Below are positions 18,301 through 27,321 of a stretch of DNA of 64,000 nucleotides, in pieces. Origin of the DNA: Planctomycetia bacterium (lineage in GTDB: Bacteria > Planctomycetota > Planctomycetia > Pirellulales > PNKZ01); the NCBI GenBank assembly GCA_021413845.1, contig JAIOPP010000056.1, forward strand, positions 1-64,000. Direction: 5' to 3'. A program made the translations under genes and the position numbers. The number at the start of each line of letters is the position of its first letter. Position 1 is the stretch's first letter. The notes beneath the pieces were generated by a model. The model was not told the DNA's origin and made no database searches. It saw only the letters and a program-made list of their open reading frames with translations.

Positions 18301-20130
18301 ACGATCTCTTTCGCACCGGTCGGCGGCAGCGGCAGTTGGTCGCGCGCGGCCGACGGCGTCGTGCTACACCCGCTGCCGAATCGCACGACCGACTATGAGT
18401 TCCAAGTCGCGAACCTCGGCACGGCCGACAAGGTCGTCGATGTCGAGTTCATCGCACCCGAAAAACGCCTCGCGACGACCCTCCCGAACTCCGTCCGGAC
18501 GCTCGCGATCAGCGAAGTTCTCGCCATGGTCGGGCCCGCACAAACGCTCGTGAAGATCGACGATCTCAAACTTCCCGGCGGGGCCAAGCCGGTCTCGCTG
18601 GCCGCTCCGAAACCGAAAGAAAAGGGAGAGCCGCCGCCGAAGGAAGCAGATAAGAACAATGCCGAGAGCACGGTCGGCACCGGCCCGAAAACCGGCGACG
18701 AGCCGCCGCCGATTCCCGTGCGCCAAGGGATACTGATGATCTTGCGCGAGCGCGAGACCGGCAACACGCTCTTGCGCCGCATCGACTTCCGCCCGCAGCG
18801 CCCGCGCCGCTATATGGATGCCGTCGTCGGCTACAACCTCGGGCTCGAGCGGATCGAGGTTCGGGTCGTGGCGTCCGATCGTGCCGCCGTTCCGCCGGCA
18901 GGGGTCAAAGTGAAGTTGAACTTCCCCGAGCCCCTTGCGCGCGGCACCGAAGCGCAGCTCGAAGGGATCGTCAACGCGCCCGACTACACCGCTCTGCTCT
19001 ACGTGCAAGCCCCGCCGAGCGACAGCCGGGTGCAAACCGTGTATCTCAACGTCGACGACTATCCTCGCGCCTTTACCTACCACGTTCCTTGCGGCCCTCC
19101 GGCAACGAATATTCCCGAAGTCGCCGACGCGCTCGAGCTTCGCATCCTCGCGCCGGCGAACGGTTCGATGTTCAAGGCACCGGCCTCGGTCATTCCGGTC
19201 GAGCTTCAGGTCGACGCGCCGATCGGCTCGTTCGACAACGACCGCGACGTGCTCGAAGTCGGCATCGACCGCGACCGCGACCGCGACTTCCGCGACGAAG
19301 CGCCGCTAGTCCTCTATGCCGATCGCCAAGCCGAAGTGTTTCTCAATCGCTGGGGAACCAACGGCATCGTCGTCATCAAGACCGACGTCCACGACTTCAA
19401 GCTTGAAGTGCCGGGAGGCGCGTTGCAAAACTTGCGCGCCAACCTCGTCGCGAAAGCGCAAGTCGGGTCGCGGATCGCCTACAGCGCTCCGCTCGAAATC
19501 GGCCTCGACGGCGCAGCCCCGCAAATCAGCCGACTCGAACTCAAGCCGGGCCGCACCGTGGCCGTCGGCGGCGAGCTTGTCGTCGACGCCTGGTCGACCG
19601 ATGCCGAAATGAGCGGCACCGGAAAAATCGAGATCGGCTTCGACGTCGACGGCAGCGGCAAGTTCTCCGAGAAGGAACCACCGCTCCCCGCACTCTCCGT
19701 CGCACCGACCCGTTGGTCGCTCAAGCTGCCGACCGATAAGCTCGTGCCCGGCAAAGCGACGGTGCTCGTTCGCGCGACCGATCGGGTCGGCAACGTCGGC
19801 GAATATAGCAAGCTCGCGCTCACGGTCGTCTCGGCCGCCGATGCCGCTGCGCTGGCCCGCGCGGCCGGTTCGCGCCTGACCGGCACCGTCCGCTATGGTA
19901 CGGATCCGTTGGAGAAAGCGGTCGTCAGCCTGCTGGGAGCGGAAGATAAGCAGATCGCGACGGCGGAGAGCGACGCCGCCGGCTTCTTCGCGCTGGAAGC
20001 AGTGCCGGCGGGAACCTATAAGCTCACCGCTCGCGGACTTGCGAAGAACAAGCCCCGCAAGTACGAGCAGCCGCTTACGGTCCCTGCTCCGCCGGCGAAG
20101 GTTCCGCGGCTCGATCTGCAGGTGGAATAA
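15259..20130 (+). CDS. Giant caspase-like surface protein, C-terminal part (frameshifted from 14892)
   Basis: The first ~23 residues of this open frame (to 15328) are out-of-frame reading of the previous entry; real similarity starts at GVVVNEFPRLLRDEVERTDD, matching the post-catalytic part of the caspase domain at 22245. An Ala/Pro-rich linker (about residues 145-240) is followed by a long helical body of about 650 residues, then an extracellular-type beta region: PAGVKVKLNFPEPLARGTE, a region rich in D-R-D residues (GIDRDRDRDFRDEAP), Ig-like segments and a C-terminal carboxypeptidase-regulatory-like domain (GTVRYGTDPLEKAVVSLLG, AAGFFALEAVPAGTYKLTA). Likely membrane-anchored and facing out of the cytoplasm. 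An intrinsic terminator follows at 20201. Confidence 0.75.
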   Translation: MPTTSGPKTFSYSTCKRTASASTVIGVVVNEFPRLLRDEVERTDDPNLWVLSDCAPLERGHLATLVRQTIFGHFSSRALQGEADSNADRLLDIGELFRFVQANVAHWVADATAGVARQTPMLLCGRALKEPPSSYPVLLAVAALQQNEPKDAAKDAAKPAEPVAAAPAPAPPIAEPTATATPAPTIASPTAAATADAKPAAPAAPLDPNALPTIKLPDPALTAAPLPPAIKPLTVEMPKQEMKSEALLALGRQMQVAIEDRSRGAAVPVDFGPQWWRAARSEFRSLERMQADPSVDARVKEISIRRAVTSLGEFANGRPLTTGDEALRKLEALRGSVAPPTEELRTWALVERAVSEGAAQPSADLKELITALDAAFAADTSTAFDALAAKAWSPVAERYEEFHFARRLGRAADVSWTTRRLAWHTCREGERAGAEDQPRTSLQNADRLRETARREMFDQVDDDWIRQADRAFRDALELYRLAQRAADERRRSSQVRNDALYRASEYVRWVHDGEGDTICAPRHDDVLRFLLLLAEFTELLEQGPEASYDDLLPRRERLEALVAAIEAPLGPPAVDALVRPGSPVPALRHRIEVLLRSGLASITARTRLEEALLRLDADAPKIAAVRELPTTFDFARNPTPHDWRSALRFCVLVTRLSRLTLIDGKSTAKLFEVVSEKKWELAWKRAPQEGDQHAKKEPTHETDESSLEHFAQSNSPDGYDLRAIEREVRRRYAELTHTIEQAAQLAGDLTDPLERTRRLTTLRAARRASYLLDPRDVARLAGADVGRMLQRAEWYDLLVEARDRALLARQDSSNIEAAYLAAVAEDDRELAQKIPSQPPIAPRPLDPVRLLGPAELSLTDEPTRDLKATVEYIGPTAGPVWLIVHYDPDLFEVKLPPGSGIYEQHELKLEIAKIAADAEAKRMKLASAEKIDEPAFIEANKKALAARNAGRFPLEPAGAGLPATWSLSPGERKEVVVQLRRKGTAARRTKVVVNAVTRESYVRVETATTLPSLETISFAPVGGSGSWSRAADGVVLHPLPNRTTDYEFQVANLGTADKVVDVEFIAPEKRLATTLPNSVRTLAISEVLAMVGPAQTLVKIDDLKLPGGAKPVSLAAPKPKEKGEPPPKEADKNNAESTVGTGPKTGDEPPPIPVRQGILMILRERETGNTLLRRIDFRPQRPRRYMDAVVGYNLGLERIEVRVVASDRAAVPPAGVKVKLNFPEPLARGTEAQLEGIVNAPDYTALLYVQAPPSDSRVQTVYLNVDDYPRAFTYHVPCGPPATNIPEVADALELRILAPANGSMFKAPASVIPVELQVDAPIGSFDNDRDVLEVGIDRDRDRDFRDEAPLVLYADRQAEVFLNRWGTNGIVVIKTDVHDFKLEVPGGALQNLRANLVAKAQVGSRIAYSAPLEIGLDGAAPQISRLELKPGRTVAVGGELVVDAWSTDAEMSGTGKIEIGFDVDGSGKFSEKEPPLPALSVAPTRWSLKLPTDKLVPGKATVLVRATDRVGNVGEYSKLALTVVSAADAAALARAAGSRLTGTVRYGTDPLEKAVVSLLGAEDKQIATAESDAAGFFALEAVPAGTYKLTARGLAKNKPRKYEQPLTVPAPPAKVPRLDLQVE

Positions 20131-20200
20131 CCCGACGATTCGTTAAAATCTCCCCAAACCCTCAAGACGACACGCGACGATTGCCGATTTTGCAGACGAG

Positions 20201-20219
20201 AGACCGTCCGGTCTTTTTT
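20201..20219 (+). terminator. Rho-independent terminator after the giant caspase-like gene
   Basis: A five-base stem AGACC/GGTCT with loop GTCC runs directly into six T residues, 70 bp after the stop at 20130. The stem is short and the lipoprotein gene starts only 30 bp later, so read-through or attenuation is likely. Confidence 0.5.
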
Positions 20220-20248
20220 GTTTGCGTGGCTTTTCGGAATCGCGGTCG

Positions 20249-22153
20249 ATGCCTTCCTGGCGTGTCACAATCACGTTGCTCTTGGTGACGATGCAATGCA
20301 TCGGTTGCGCCGGCGCAGGCAAACCGCCGACCCCTCCGGCCCTGCCCGCTGCGCCTAGCTCGGCGACGGCCGGCGCCACGACGATCGTGGCGATCGCGCC
20401 TCCTCCGGCACCCGCCGGTCCTTCTTGCACGCTCGCCGGTTTCCTCGGGCTCGACAAGCTCGGAGCCGGCATCGGCGGCCTTTTCCAGCGGGCATTTAGC
20501 CGCATCAAGAACGCGCTCGGTCTTACCGGTAAGTTTCCGGGCCTGCAAGCGCAGCCGCCGGTGTTGCCGATCACCGATCCCGCGAACCTCGGACCCAATG
20601 CGCCGCCGGCGGTCAAAGCGGCAGCCGCAGCGAAGATGGAAGAAGATCAGGCGGGGCAAAAGATCCAAGCGCTCCGCTACCTCGCGACCCTCGGTTGCGG
20701 CGGCTGCTATCCGGCGGTCGAAGATGCGATGCTCGCCGGCCTCGACGACTGCACGGAAGCCGTGCGCTATGAAGCGGCCCTTGCGCTGCGCGGCAAAGAC
20801 GGCCAAACGCGCTGCTGCAACTATTGCAAATGCGGCGACTGTTGCAGCGACAAGATCCGCAAGAAGCTCGACGAAATCGCGAACAAGATGGACGACAAGA
20901 ACTGCTATAAGGAACCATCGGAACGTGTGCGCCGCGTGGCCCGCGAAGCCCTCGCGGCTTGCGGCGGTTTCTCGAGTTCGCAATCGCCGACTCCGACGGA
21001 AGGCCCGACGGAAGCGCCGCTCCCCGATCCCGCCGTGTCGGGCCCTGCCGCAGGGGTTGTGCCCGAGGCACCGGCTCCGGCCGCGATCGTGCCCGGCTCT
21101 TCGGCCGGCGCCGCTGTGCCGAATCCGTTCTCCGGCGTGCAGCTCGCGTCGTTCGAGCAACCGACCGCCGAACCGCAGACGGCCGGCAACCCCGTCCTCG
21201 CGACCGTCGACGGCGAGCCGATTCACGAAAGCAAAGTCTTCCGTTCACTCGACGTCGAGCTGCAACGGGCGAAAGCGCAAGGCACGACCGTCGGGCCCGA
21301 GCGGTTTCAAGCCTTGTTGATCGAGCAGATCCAGCGCTCGGTCGATTGCCGCCTGTTGTTGCGAGAAGCGCATCGCGAGCAAGCTCGTTCGACCGGCTAT
21401 ATGTCGGCGCGTCCGCTGGATGCCGCCGAGATCGACGCTTGGCTCGCGCAAGCGCTGAAAGTCGACTCGCGGATCTCGCTGCTCGAGCTCAACGCCCGCT
21501 ATCAAGCCGAGGCCGCGCGCTACCGCACGGCTCCGCAAGTGAAATGGGAACAAGTCTCCGTACCGGTCGCGCGGCTGAAGTCGCGTGACGAAGCGCGACT
21601 CCTCATTACCTATCTGCACAATCGGGCTCAAGGCGTGCGCTGCGAAGCCCCCGATGTGAACCTGCACGCCGTCGATACGCGCATCATCGATTGGACCCCG
21701 CGCGATCGGATCGGGTCGAAGTTGCTCGCGCAAACCTTGTCGCGGCTTCCGGCCGGAGCGACGAGCCCGATCTTGGAAGAGAACGGTGCGTTTCAAATCG
21801 TGCGCGTGCTGGAACATCGGGCCGGCGGAGTCGTGCCGTTCGAGCAAGCGGTCGACGCGATGCGCAAGGAAATTCTGGCCGAACGTCGCACGCAAGCGGA
21901 GCGGCAATTGCTCGAAAAGCTCAGGGCCGAAGCGAAGATCTGGACCGCCTTCGACCCGGCAGTGAAGACGGCCGACTACTCCGTCGACACGGCGAGCTTC
22001 TCCCCTTCTCCGTTCGGAGCCGAGGCTGCCGGGGTCGTGCCGGTCGGGCATTCTTCGACCGCCCCGCGCTTTCAGCCGGGAGCGCCGCGCGCCGCGAGCC
22101 CGTCCGAAATTCCCCCGGGAACTTACATGCGTCCCCCTTTCCCCGCTCCCTAA
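20249..22153 (+). CDS. Cys-rich HEAT-repeat lipoprotein with SurA/parvulin-like C-terminal half
   Basis: I chose the ATG at 20249 (MPSWRVTITLLLVTMQCIGC), giving 634 aa with a lipoprotein-type signal and candidate lipidated Cys20; an in-frame TTG at 20222 is possible. Residues about 135-240 are HEAT-like helices (YPAVEDAMLAGLDDCTEAVR, RVRRVAREALAACGG) carrying eleven Cys in 90 residues, including RCCNYCKCGDCC. This module recurs in planctomycetes. Residues about 310-620 look like a SurA/PpiC chaperone: NPVLATVDGEPIHESKVFRS, a helical body, then a degenerate parvulin-like region (DWTPRDRIGSKLLAQTLSRL). Likely an extracytoplasmic folding factor, lying between the two giant caspase-like genes. 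Confidence 0.75.
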   Translation: MPSWRVTITLLLVTMQCIGCAGAGKPPTPPALPAAPSSATAGATTIVAIAPPPAPAGPSCTLAGFLGLDKLGAGIGGLFQRAFSRIKNALGLTGKFPGLQAQPPVLPITDPANLGPNAPPAVKAAAAAKMEEDQAGQKIQALRYLATLGCGGCYPAVEDAMLAGLDDCTEAVRYEAALALRGKDGQTRCCNYCKCGDCCSDKIRKKLDEIANKMDDKNCYKEPSERVRRVAREALAACGGFSSSQSPTPTEGPTEAPLPDPAVSGPAAGVVPEAPAPAAIVPGSSAGAAVPNPFSGVQLASFEQPTAEPQTAGNPVLATVDGEPIHESKVFRSLDVELQRAKAQGTTVGPERFQALLIEQIQRSVDCRLLLREAHREQARSTGYMSARPLDAAEIDAWLAQALKVDSRISLLELNARYQAEAARYRTAPQVKWEQVSVPVARLKSRDEARLLITYLHNRAQGVRCEAPDVNLHAVDTRIIDWTPRDRIGSKLLAQTLSRLPAGATSPILEENGAFQIVRVLEHRAGGVVPFEQAVDAMRKEILAERRTQAERQLLEKLRAEAKIWTAFDPAVKTADYSVDTASFSPSPFGAEAAGVVPVGHSSTAPRFQPGAPRAASPSEIPPGTYMRPPFPAP

Positions 22154-22191
22154 CTCGTAAACCTAGGGTGCTTCGATCGGCGCGATCGAGT

Positions 22192-22197
22192 TATAAT
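22192..22197 (+). promoter_or_regulatory. Candidate -10 element for the caspase/vWA gene
   Basis: A perfect TATAAT lies in the short gap before the gene at 22245; the -35 region is poor. The predicted start near 22204 would leave a leader of about 40 nt. Confidence 0.35.
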
Positions 22198-22244
22198 GCG
22201 TTGCCGCAGCGGCGGCCCGCATAGTTCAGGATGCAAGGTTCGCT

Positions 22245-25200
22245 ATGGCAAGCCACTCTTCACGAGAACCGACGCCGCCGCCGAGCTGGAGCGATCGGCG
22301 CGATGAGTACGTCGACGATCGCAAGCACCGTTGGCAAGGGGCCGGCGATGCGGCCCGAGCCACGCGCGTCGCCGCGGTCAAGCGCAGCTCCGGGCGGCGC
22401 GTTTTCGTCATGCTCTTGTTGCTGCTGGCGCTGTTCGGCCTGTTCGTCTACGTGCTGTTGTTCTCGCCTGCCAAGACGCCGCTCATCGTGATCTCGGCGA
22501 CCGACTATGCTTGGCCCGTCCCGCCGAACGCCTGGGTTCGCGAAGACATCGCCGGTCTCGAAGAGCTCGACGGCCGCACCCTGCACGTAGTCGATACCTC
22601 GACCGCTTGGCGCTCGAAGTCGACGGGGCTCGCCGAGCTCGATCGGCGCTTGCGCGAGCTCGGCCACGCGCGCGGCAACGACGGATCGATCTTGTTCTAC
22701 GTCGCGCTGCACGGCTTGGTCGACGAAAAGGGAATGCCCTGCCTGCTGCTTCCCGGCGCGTCTCCTTTGAACTCCGCACAATGGCTTCCCTGCGATGAAT
22801 TGCTCCGGCATCTCGGCTCGGAGCTGCCGGCCGAAGTCAACAAAGTGCTCATCCTCGATTGCACGCGGATTCGCACGAACTGGAATCTCGGACTCGTTCG
22901 CAATACGTTCGTCGAACGGCTCGAAGAACTCGTCGGGCGCGGCGACGTGCCGAACCTGCAAGTCCTCACGTCGTCGGGTCTCGATGAAACCTCGTGGGCC
23001 TCGGCCGATTTGCGCGGCTCGGCCTTCGGGCGCGCCGTGCGCCTCGGGCTCGCCGGAGCGGCCGATCGAAGCGAACGAGGCGAAAAAATCGGCAACCGCA
23101 ACGGCCGGGTTTCGATCGCGGAATTGCATCGCTACGTCGGGTCGTATGTCGAGCGCTGGGCCAAGAAGAATCGCGGGGTCGAGCAAACGCCGCGCTTGCT
23201 GTTGAACGAAAAGACGCCGCTCACCGACTTTCGTCTAACCTGGTCGCTCGATCGCTCCGGGTTGAAACGGATGCTCGAAAGTGAAGAGACCGCCGGACGC
23301 GCCGCAGACACGATCCCGCTCGACGACGTCGCCGAACTCTGGCGCAAGCTTGATGCGCTTCGTGCGGCCCGCGCTTATCAGGCCGATCCGCTCGCATGGC
23401 GCGAGCTCGAACAACGCCTGTTGCAGCTCGAACAACTGGCCTCGGCGGGCGAAGCCTATCGCGAGCCGGCCGAGCGGTTGAACGCCGAACTCCGCGAACG
23501 ACTCACGATCTCCGTGGCTCGCGCAACGCAAACCGCGGCCGGCGAAAACGGGATGGCGAAGGCCGCGCTGCTCGCGCCGACCGACAACGACGTTGCGGCG
23601 AACTTCAAGCTCCACTCGCTCCCGCTTTGCGAATACTTCGGCACGCTGGACGCCGGCACGATCGCTTCGACGCGCGGACGCCTCGACCTCGCGACCGCGG
23701 CGAACGATCCCGAAAGCTTGGAAGCGATATGGTTGAAATCAACCCGACCCGAGCAAGTGCGCGAGCTGGCTGAAGTGCAATTCATCAAGCTCGCGCGGCG
23801 CTACGAAGCCTCGACTCTGTGGAAGCAAGGAGATTCGGTTCGCAAAGGTTTGCAGCTCTACGAGCTCGCCGAGCGCACCGCGATCTTCGGCGATGCCCGC
23901 GCCCACTACTGGCTCCGCCCGACGCTCGAAGCGGCCGACGCGGCACGTCGCGCGGCGGAAGATCGGTACTATCTCGGTCCGCGCAAGGCCGCCGAAACGG
24001 CCCCGTGGGACGCGCCGCTGGCGCTCTACGAAGCGATCGGCGCTGCAAATTCGGGCCTCCGGCCTCGCATCGAAACGGCCCTGCTCGCGTACGATCGGAC
24101 TTGCTCCGCGGCGCCGTATCTGGCCGAGTGGTATTCGCGCCCCGGGTTGAAGCTCACGAAGCGCATCGAGGTCGAGAGTGAGAAAAGCAACGACGGAACG
24201 AAGGTCAACAAACCTGCGACTCCCTCACCCGACGATCCCGTCAACGGGCGTCTTGCGCCGCTGTTTCGCAATGCGAAGAAGCTCGGCGAGTTGCTCGACG
24301 AACGGAGCGCGACGCCGTCGACCGATGCTCCGCCGTTCTTGGAATCGGCCCGCATCGTGGGAGAAGAACTCGAGGCGCTCGACCGCGACTTTCGCAACAC
24401 GGTCGAAGAGCGCCTGAACGAGTCGGGCTCCGACGGCGCAACGCTCCGCGAACTGCAAGCCGCGCTCGACGTTCCGCTGTTGCCGGCTGATAAACGAGCG
24501 GCCGTAATGAAGAAGGCGAACGAGCTGGCCGTGCGCCTGCATGCCGCAGGGCTCGAAGATGCCGCACCCGCCGCAAAACCTGCCGACAAGCCGGCGAGCG
24601 ATCTGGTCGCGATCGGTTTCGCGGAGCGGATCTCCGGTTGGCCGACCCATCCTTTGGCGATGATCCTCGACTTCGACGAACCGTCGAAGACACCGGAAGC
24701 GGCTGGAACGAAACCGGCCGATCCGCCCGCCGGCGACGTGAACGAAAAACATGCGGCGGCCGAACGTGTGGAACGGCTCGGCACGCTCGCCCGCGAACGG
24801 TTGCGACTGCTGCCGACGTTGCCGCTGGCCGACGATGCCGCCGTGGGAGATGCACCGCGTGTCGCATACGCGCGTACGGCCCGAGCGCTACGGAGCGCCG
24901 CACCGATTTGGTTCACAATGCCGACGGTCGATCCGATCGCGCGGCTGCGGCGCTTCGACATGCAGCAGCTCCTGCTGTGGGATTGTCGCCGTACGCTCGA
25001 CGACTTCTGGGGCTCCGGCGGCGACAAGCCCGGCGCGATCGAGCGCTCGAAGCCGTTCTTCGATACGGCGGCGAGCGACCATCTCGCCGCCGCGCGCGAG
25101 TTGTTGCCGCCGACGTCGGCCGTCGATAAGGAGTTCGACGCTTTGCGTCGTCTCTTGAACTTGCGCCGGCTCGCGAGTCGTCGCGGAGCGGTCGCCGCCG

Positions 25201-27305
25201 TCGAGACCGGGCTGCCCGACGGCGCCGGCGATTCGATCACGCTCACGGTCGACATCGAACCGGGAGACGATTCCGCTCAGGCAGCCGTCCAGGGGGCGTT
25301 CCCCGCCGGCGAAGGAGCCGCCTTCGCCCGCAATGCCGAGACGATCTTGCCGCTCGTTCGGGAACCATGGAAGACGCCGCTCGCCGGCAAAGGGGCCGAG
25401 TTACGGCTGGCCGGGTCGGTGCCCGAGACGTTCGGTTCGGCCTTCCAAGCGGTCGCGATGTTTCGCGGCAACGAATACACGGTGCCGTTCATGCGGCCGG
25501 GGCTCGGGGGCGTGGTCGTCGACTTCGTCCCGACGCTGCCCGACACGGCGCAAGTCACGCTCTTCGGCGACCGACCGCAGCAATCGTCGGTCGTTTTCAT
25601 TCTCGACTGTTCGGCGAGCATGGCGACCGACATGCCGGTCGAATTGATCGACGCGCAGAAGTTGCCGCGCCTCGAGATCGCCAAGAGCGTGCTGGAATCG
25701 CTCTTGGAACAGCTCGCGATCCGCGGCGATACGCGCGTCGGTGTCCGCTTCTTCGGGCATCGGGCCGGCTGGGCCAAAGAACAACTCTCGAAGATGCTCA
25801 CGCAAAACGACTACGCGGGCTCGATCCCCGACGACGTGAGCCCGAGCTCCGACGTGGAGTTGGTGTTGCCGCTCGGTCGGTTCTCGTCGGTCGAGGCGGG
25901 CTTGGTGACGTCGCGTTTGAAGAGCGTGAAGCCGTGGGGACAGTCGCCGCTGTTTCTTTCGCTGCAAGATGCGCTGCGCGATTTCGACGCCGACAAGGGA
26001 GATACGGACAAGAGCATCGTCGTGATCACCGATGGCGCAAACTACCAATTCACTCCGGCCGGCGGCGGCGTGGCGGCACCGGCGCATCGCACGCTCAACG
26101 ATGTCGCAACGAGCTGGCAAGGGAAGAACGTGCCGATCTATATTCTCGGCTTCGGCACGGCTCAGGCCGGCGATGCCGCGGCCGAGCGCGAGTTCACCGA
26201 GCTGGCCCGACGAACGCAAGGCCGGTACTTCCCGATCGGCAACGGTCGCGATCTGTTGACGACGCTGCGCGAGCGGCTCGGCCTCGGCAGTTACGAAGTC
26301 GACCCGTCGGGCGCGGCCGCGCTCGGCAACCAAGCGGCGACGAAGCTCAACAGCCCGGTCACGGTCTCCGGCCTGCGCAAACAACCGGCCGACTACACGG
26401 TCCGCTTCGAAGCGACCTCGCGGCAAGTCTTGCTCGAAGGGGGGGAGGCGTTGCAGCTCTATGCCTCGCGCGGCGGCGAGATCTCGGCCCGAGCCTACGA
26501 CCAAGGGGTCCCGGTCGAAGACCTGTTGGTGAACGACAACGAGCGGCTACGTCTGACGGTGCGCGCTCATCGACCGCGGCGCATCGCGGCGGGGGTCGAG
26601 TTTCCGATCTCGGTGCAAGACGCCGATTCGTACTTCACGCGCCGGCCGACCGAGATGTGGATCGAGATCACGCCGACGACGAAGAACGGTGCGAAGAACG
26701 AAACCGAACCGCTGCCGACCTATATTTTCTACGATCGCAACTACACGCTCGGCACGCCGGTGCCCGTCGAGACCTGGACGGCCGATCGTTGGCCGGCCGG
26801 CAGCGCGCAGGCGAAGGTGCAAGTCTGGTGCAAGTATTCGCCGACCGAGCCGGGCGGAGCGACGCCGCTGCGCGAAATCGTCGAAGACCGCGCGCGGTTT
26901 CTCACCGGCACCCCGATCGCGCTCGTCGACGGCGCGACGTTCCGCGTGCAGCTTCCCGAGCGGATCGACGGCGACACGCCTTACGAGATCAAGATCATCG
27001 AAGAGCATGGTCCGGCCTCGCCGGGAGTCGGCGCGCTCAAGGTCCTCTTGGAGACCGAGAAGTCGCTGCTCCCGAAACGGATCGTGCGTCGGTTCGACGC
27101 GAAGCATCGCGTGGCGATCCATTCCTACTGGTTCGACCCGGACACGGCGCGGAAGGTGCTCGACTCCGCCGCCTCGCGCATCACGTTCACGACGCGCAAC
27201 GCCACGCGCGACGGAGCCTGGCGCATCGAAAACCGATCGCTGACGGTCGACATCTTCGGCGCCGGCGAGACCCTGCCGCTCGACGCCGCGACCGGCGTGC
27301 GCTAA
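22245..27305 (+). CDS. Giant membrane-anchored caspase-like protein with vWA domain
   Basis: The protein is 1686 aa. A basic cytoplasmic tail is followed by one TM helix at about 53-73. Residues about 78-310 form a C14/caspase-like domain; His156 (FYVALHGLVDEKG) and Cys206 (VLILDCTRIR) fit the catalytic dyad. A long helical region with internal Pro/Ala linkers follows. A von Willebrand A domain occupies about 1115-1310, with the MIDAS motif DCSAS near 1121, a later VVITDGANY strand, and RTQGRYFPIGNG. The C-terminal ~350 residues are beta-rich. It is a paralogue in layout of the broken gene at 14892. The stop is 16 bp from the stop of the convergent kinase gene. Confidence 0.85.
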   Translation: MASHSSREPTPPPSWSDRRDEYVDDRKHRWQGAGDAARATRVAAVKRSSGRRVFVMLLLLLALFGLFVYVLLFSPAKTPLIVISATDYAWPVPPNAWVREDIAGLEELDGRTLHVVDTSTAWRSKSTGLAELDRRLRELGHARGNDGSILFYVALHGLVDEKGMPCLLLPGASPLNSAQWLPCDELLRHLGSELPAEVNKVLILDCTRIRTNWNLGLVRNTFVERLEELVGRGDVPNLQVLTSSGLDETSWASADLRGSAFGRAVRLGLAGAADRSERGEKIGNRNGRVSIAELHRYVGSYVERWAKKNRGVEQTPRLLLNEKTPLTDFRLTWSLDRSGLKRMLESEETAGRAADTIPLDDVAELWRKLDALRAARAYQADPLAWRELEQRLLQLEQLASAGEAYREPAERLNAELRERLTISVARATQTAAGENGMAKAALLAPTDNDVAANFKLHSLPLCEYFGTLDAGTIASTRGRLDLATAANDPESLEAIWLKSTRPEQVRELAEVQFIKLARRYEASTLWKQGDSVRKGLQLYELAERTAIFGDARAHYWLRPTLEAADAARRAAEDRYYLGPRKAAETAPWDAPLALYEAIGAANSGLRPRIETALLAYDRTCSAAPYLAEWYSRPGLKLTKRIEVESEKSNDGTKVNKPATPSPDDPVNGRLAPLFRNAKKLGELLDERSATPSTDAPPFLESARIVGEELEALDRDFRNTVEERLNESGSDGATLRELQAALDVPLLPADKRAAVMKKANELAVRLHAAGLEDAAPAAKPADKPASDLVAIGFAERISGWPTHPLAMILDFDEPSKTPEAAGTKPADPPAGDVNEKHAAAERVERLGTLARERLRLLPTLPLADDAAVGDAPRVAYARTARALRSAAPIWFTMPTVDPIARLRRFDMQQLLLWDCRRTLDDFWGSGGDKPGAIERSKPFFDTAASDHLAAARELLPPTSAVDKEFDALRRLLNLRRLASRRGAVAAVETGLPDGAGDSITLTVDIEPGDDSAQAAVQGAFPAGEGAAFARNAETILPLVREPWKTPLAGKGAELRLAGSVPETFGSAFQAVAMFRGNEYTVPFMRPGLGGVVVDFVPTLPDTAQVTLFGDRPQQSSVVFILDCSASMATDMPVELIDAQKLPRLEIAKSVLESLLEQLAIRGDTRVGVRFFGHRAGWAKEQLSKMLTQNDYAGSIPDDVSPSSDVELVLPLGRFSSVEAGLVTSRLKSVKPWGQSPLFLSLQDALRDFDADKGDTDKSIVVITDGANYQFTPAGGGVAAPAHRTLNDVATSWQGKNVPIYILGFGTAQAGDAAAEREFTELARRTQGRYFPIGNGRDLLTTLRERLGLGSYEVDPSGAAALGNQAATKLNSPVTVSGLRKQPADYTVRFEATSRQVLLEGGEALQLYASRGGEISARAYDQGVPVEDLLVNDNERLRLTVRAHRPRRIAAGVEFPISVQDADSYFTRRPTEMWIEITPTTKNGAKNETEPLPTYIFYDRNYTLGTPVPVETWTADRWPAGSAQAKVQVWCKYSPTEPGGATPLREIVEDRARFLTGTPIALVDGATFRVQLPERIDGDTPYEIKIIEEHGPASPGVGALKVLLETEKSLLPKRIVRRFDAKHRVAIHSYWFDPDTARKVLDSAASRITFTTRNATRDGAWRIENRSLTVDIFGAGETLPLDAATGVR

Positions 27306-27321
27306 CCGCGCGGGCCGCTTA

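Noticed and set aside
24026-25255. 409-aa open frame on the minus strand inside the caspase/vWA gene, and similar long antisense frames (1367-2272, 12572-13762, 13414-14718, 14802-16397, 25401-26504)
   Set aside because: They lie fully opposite genes with clear protein signatures, are Arg/Ser-rich or low complexity, and reflect GC-rich codon bias on the opposite strand.
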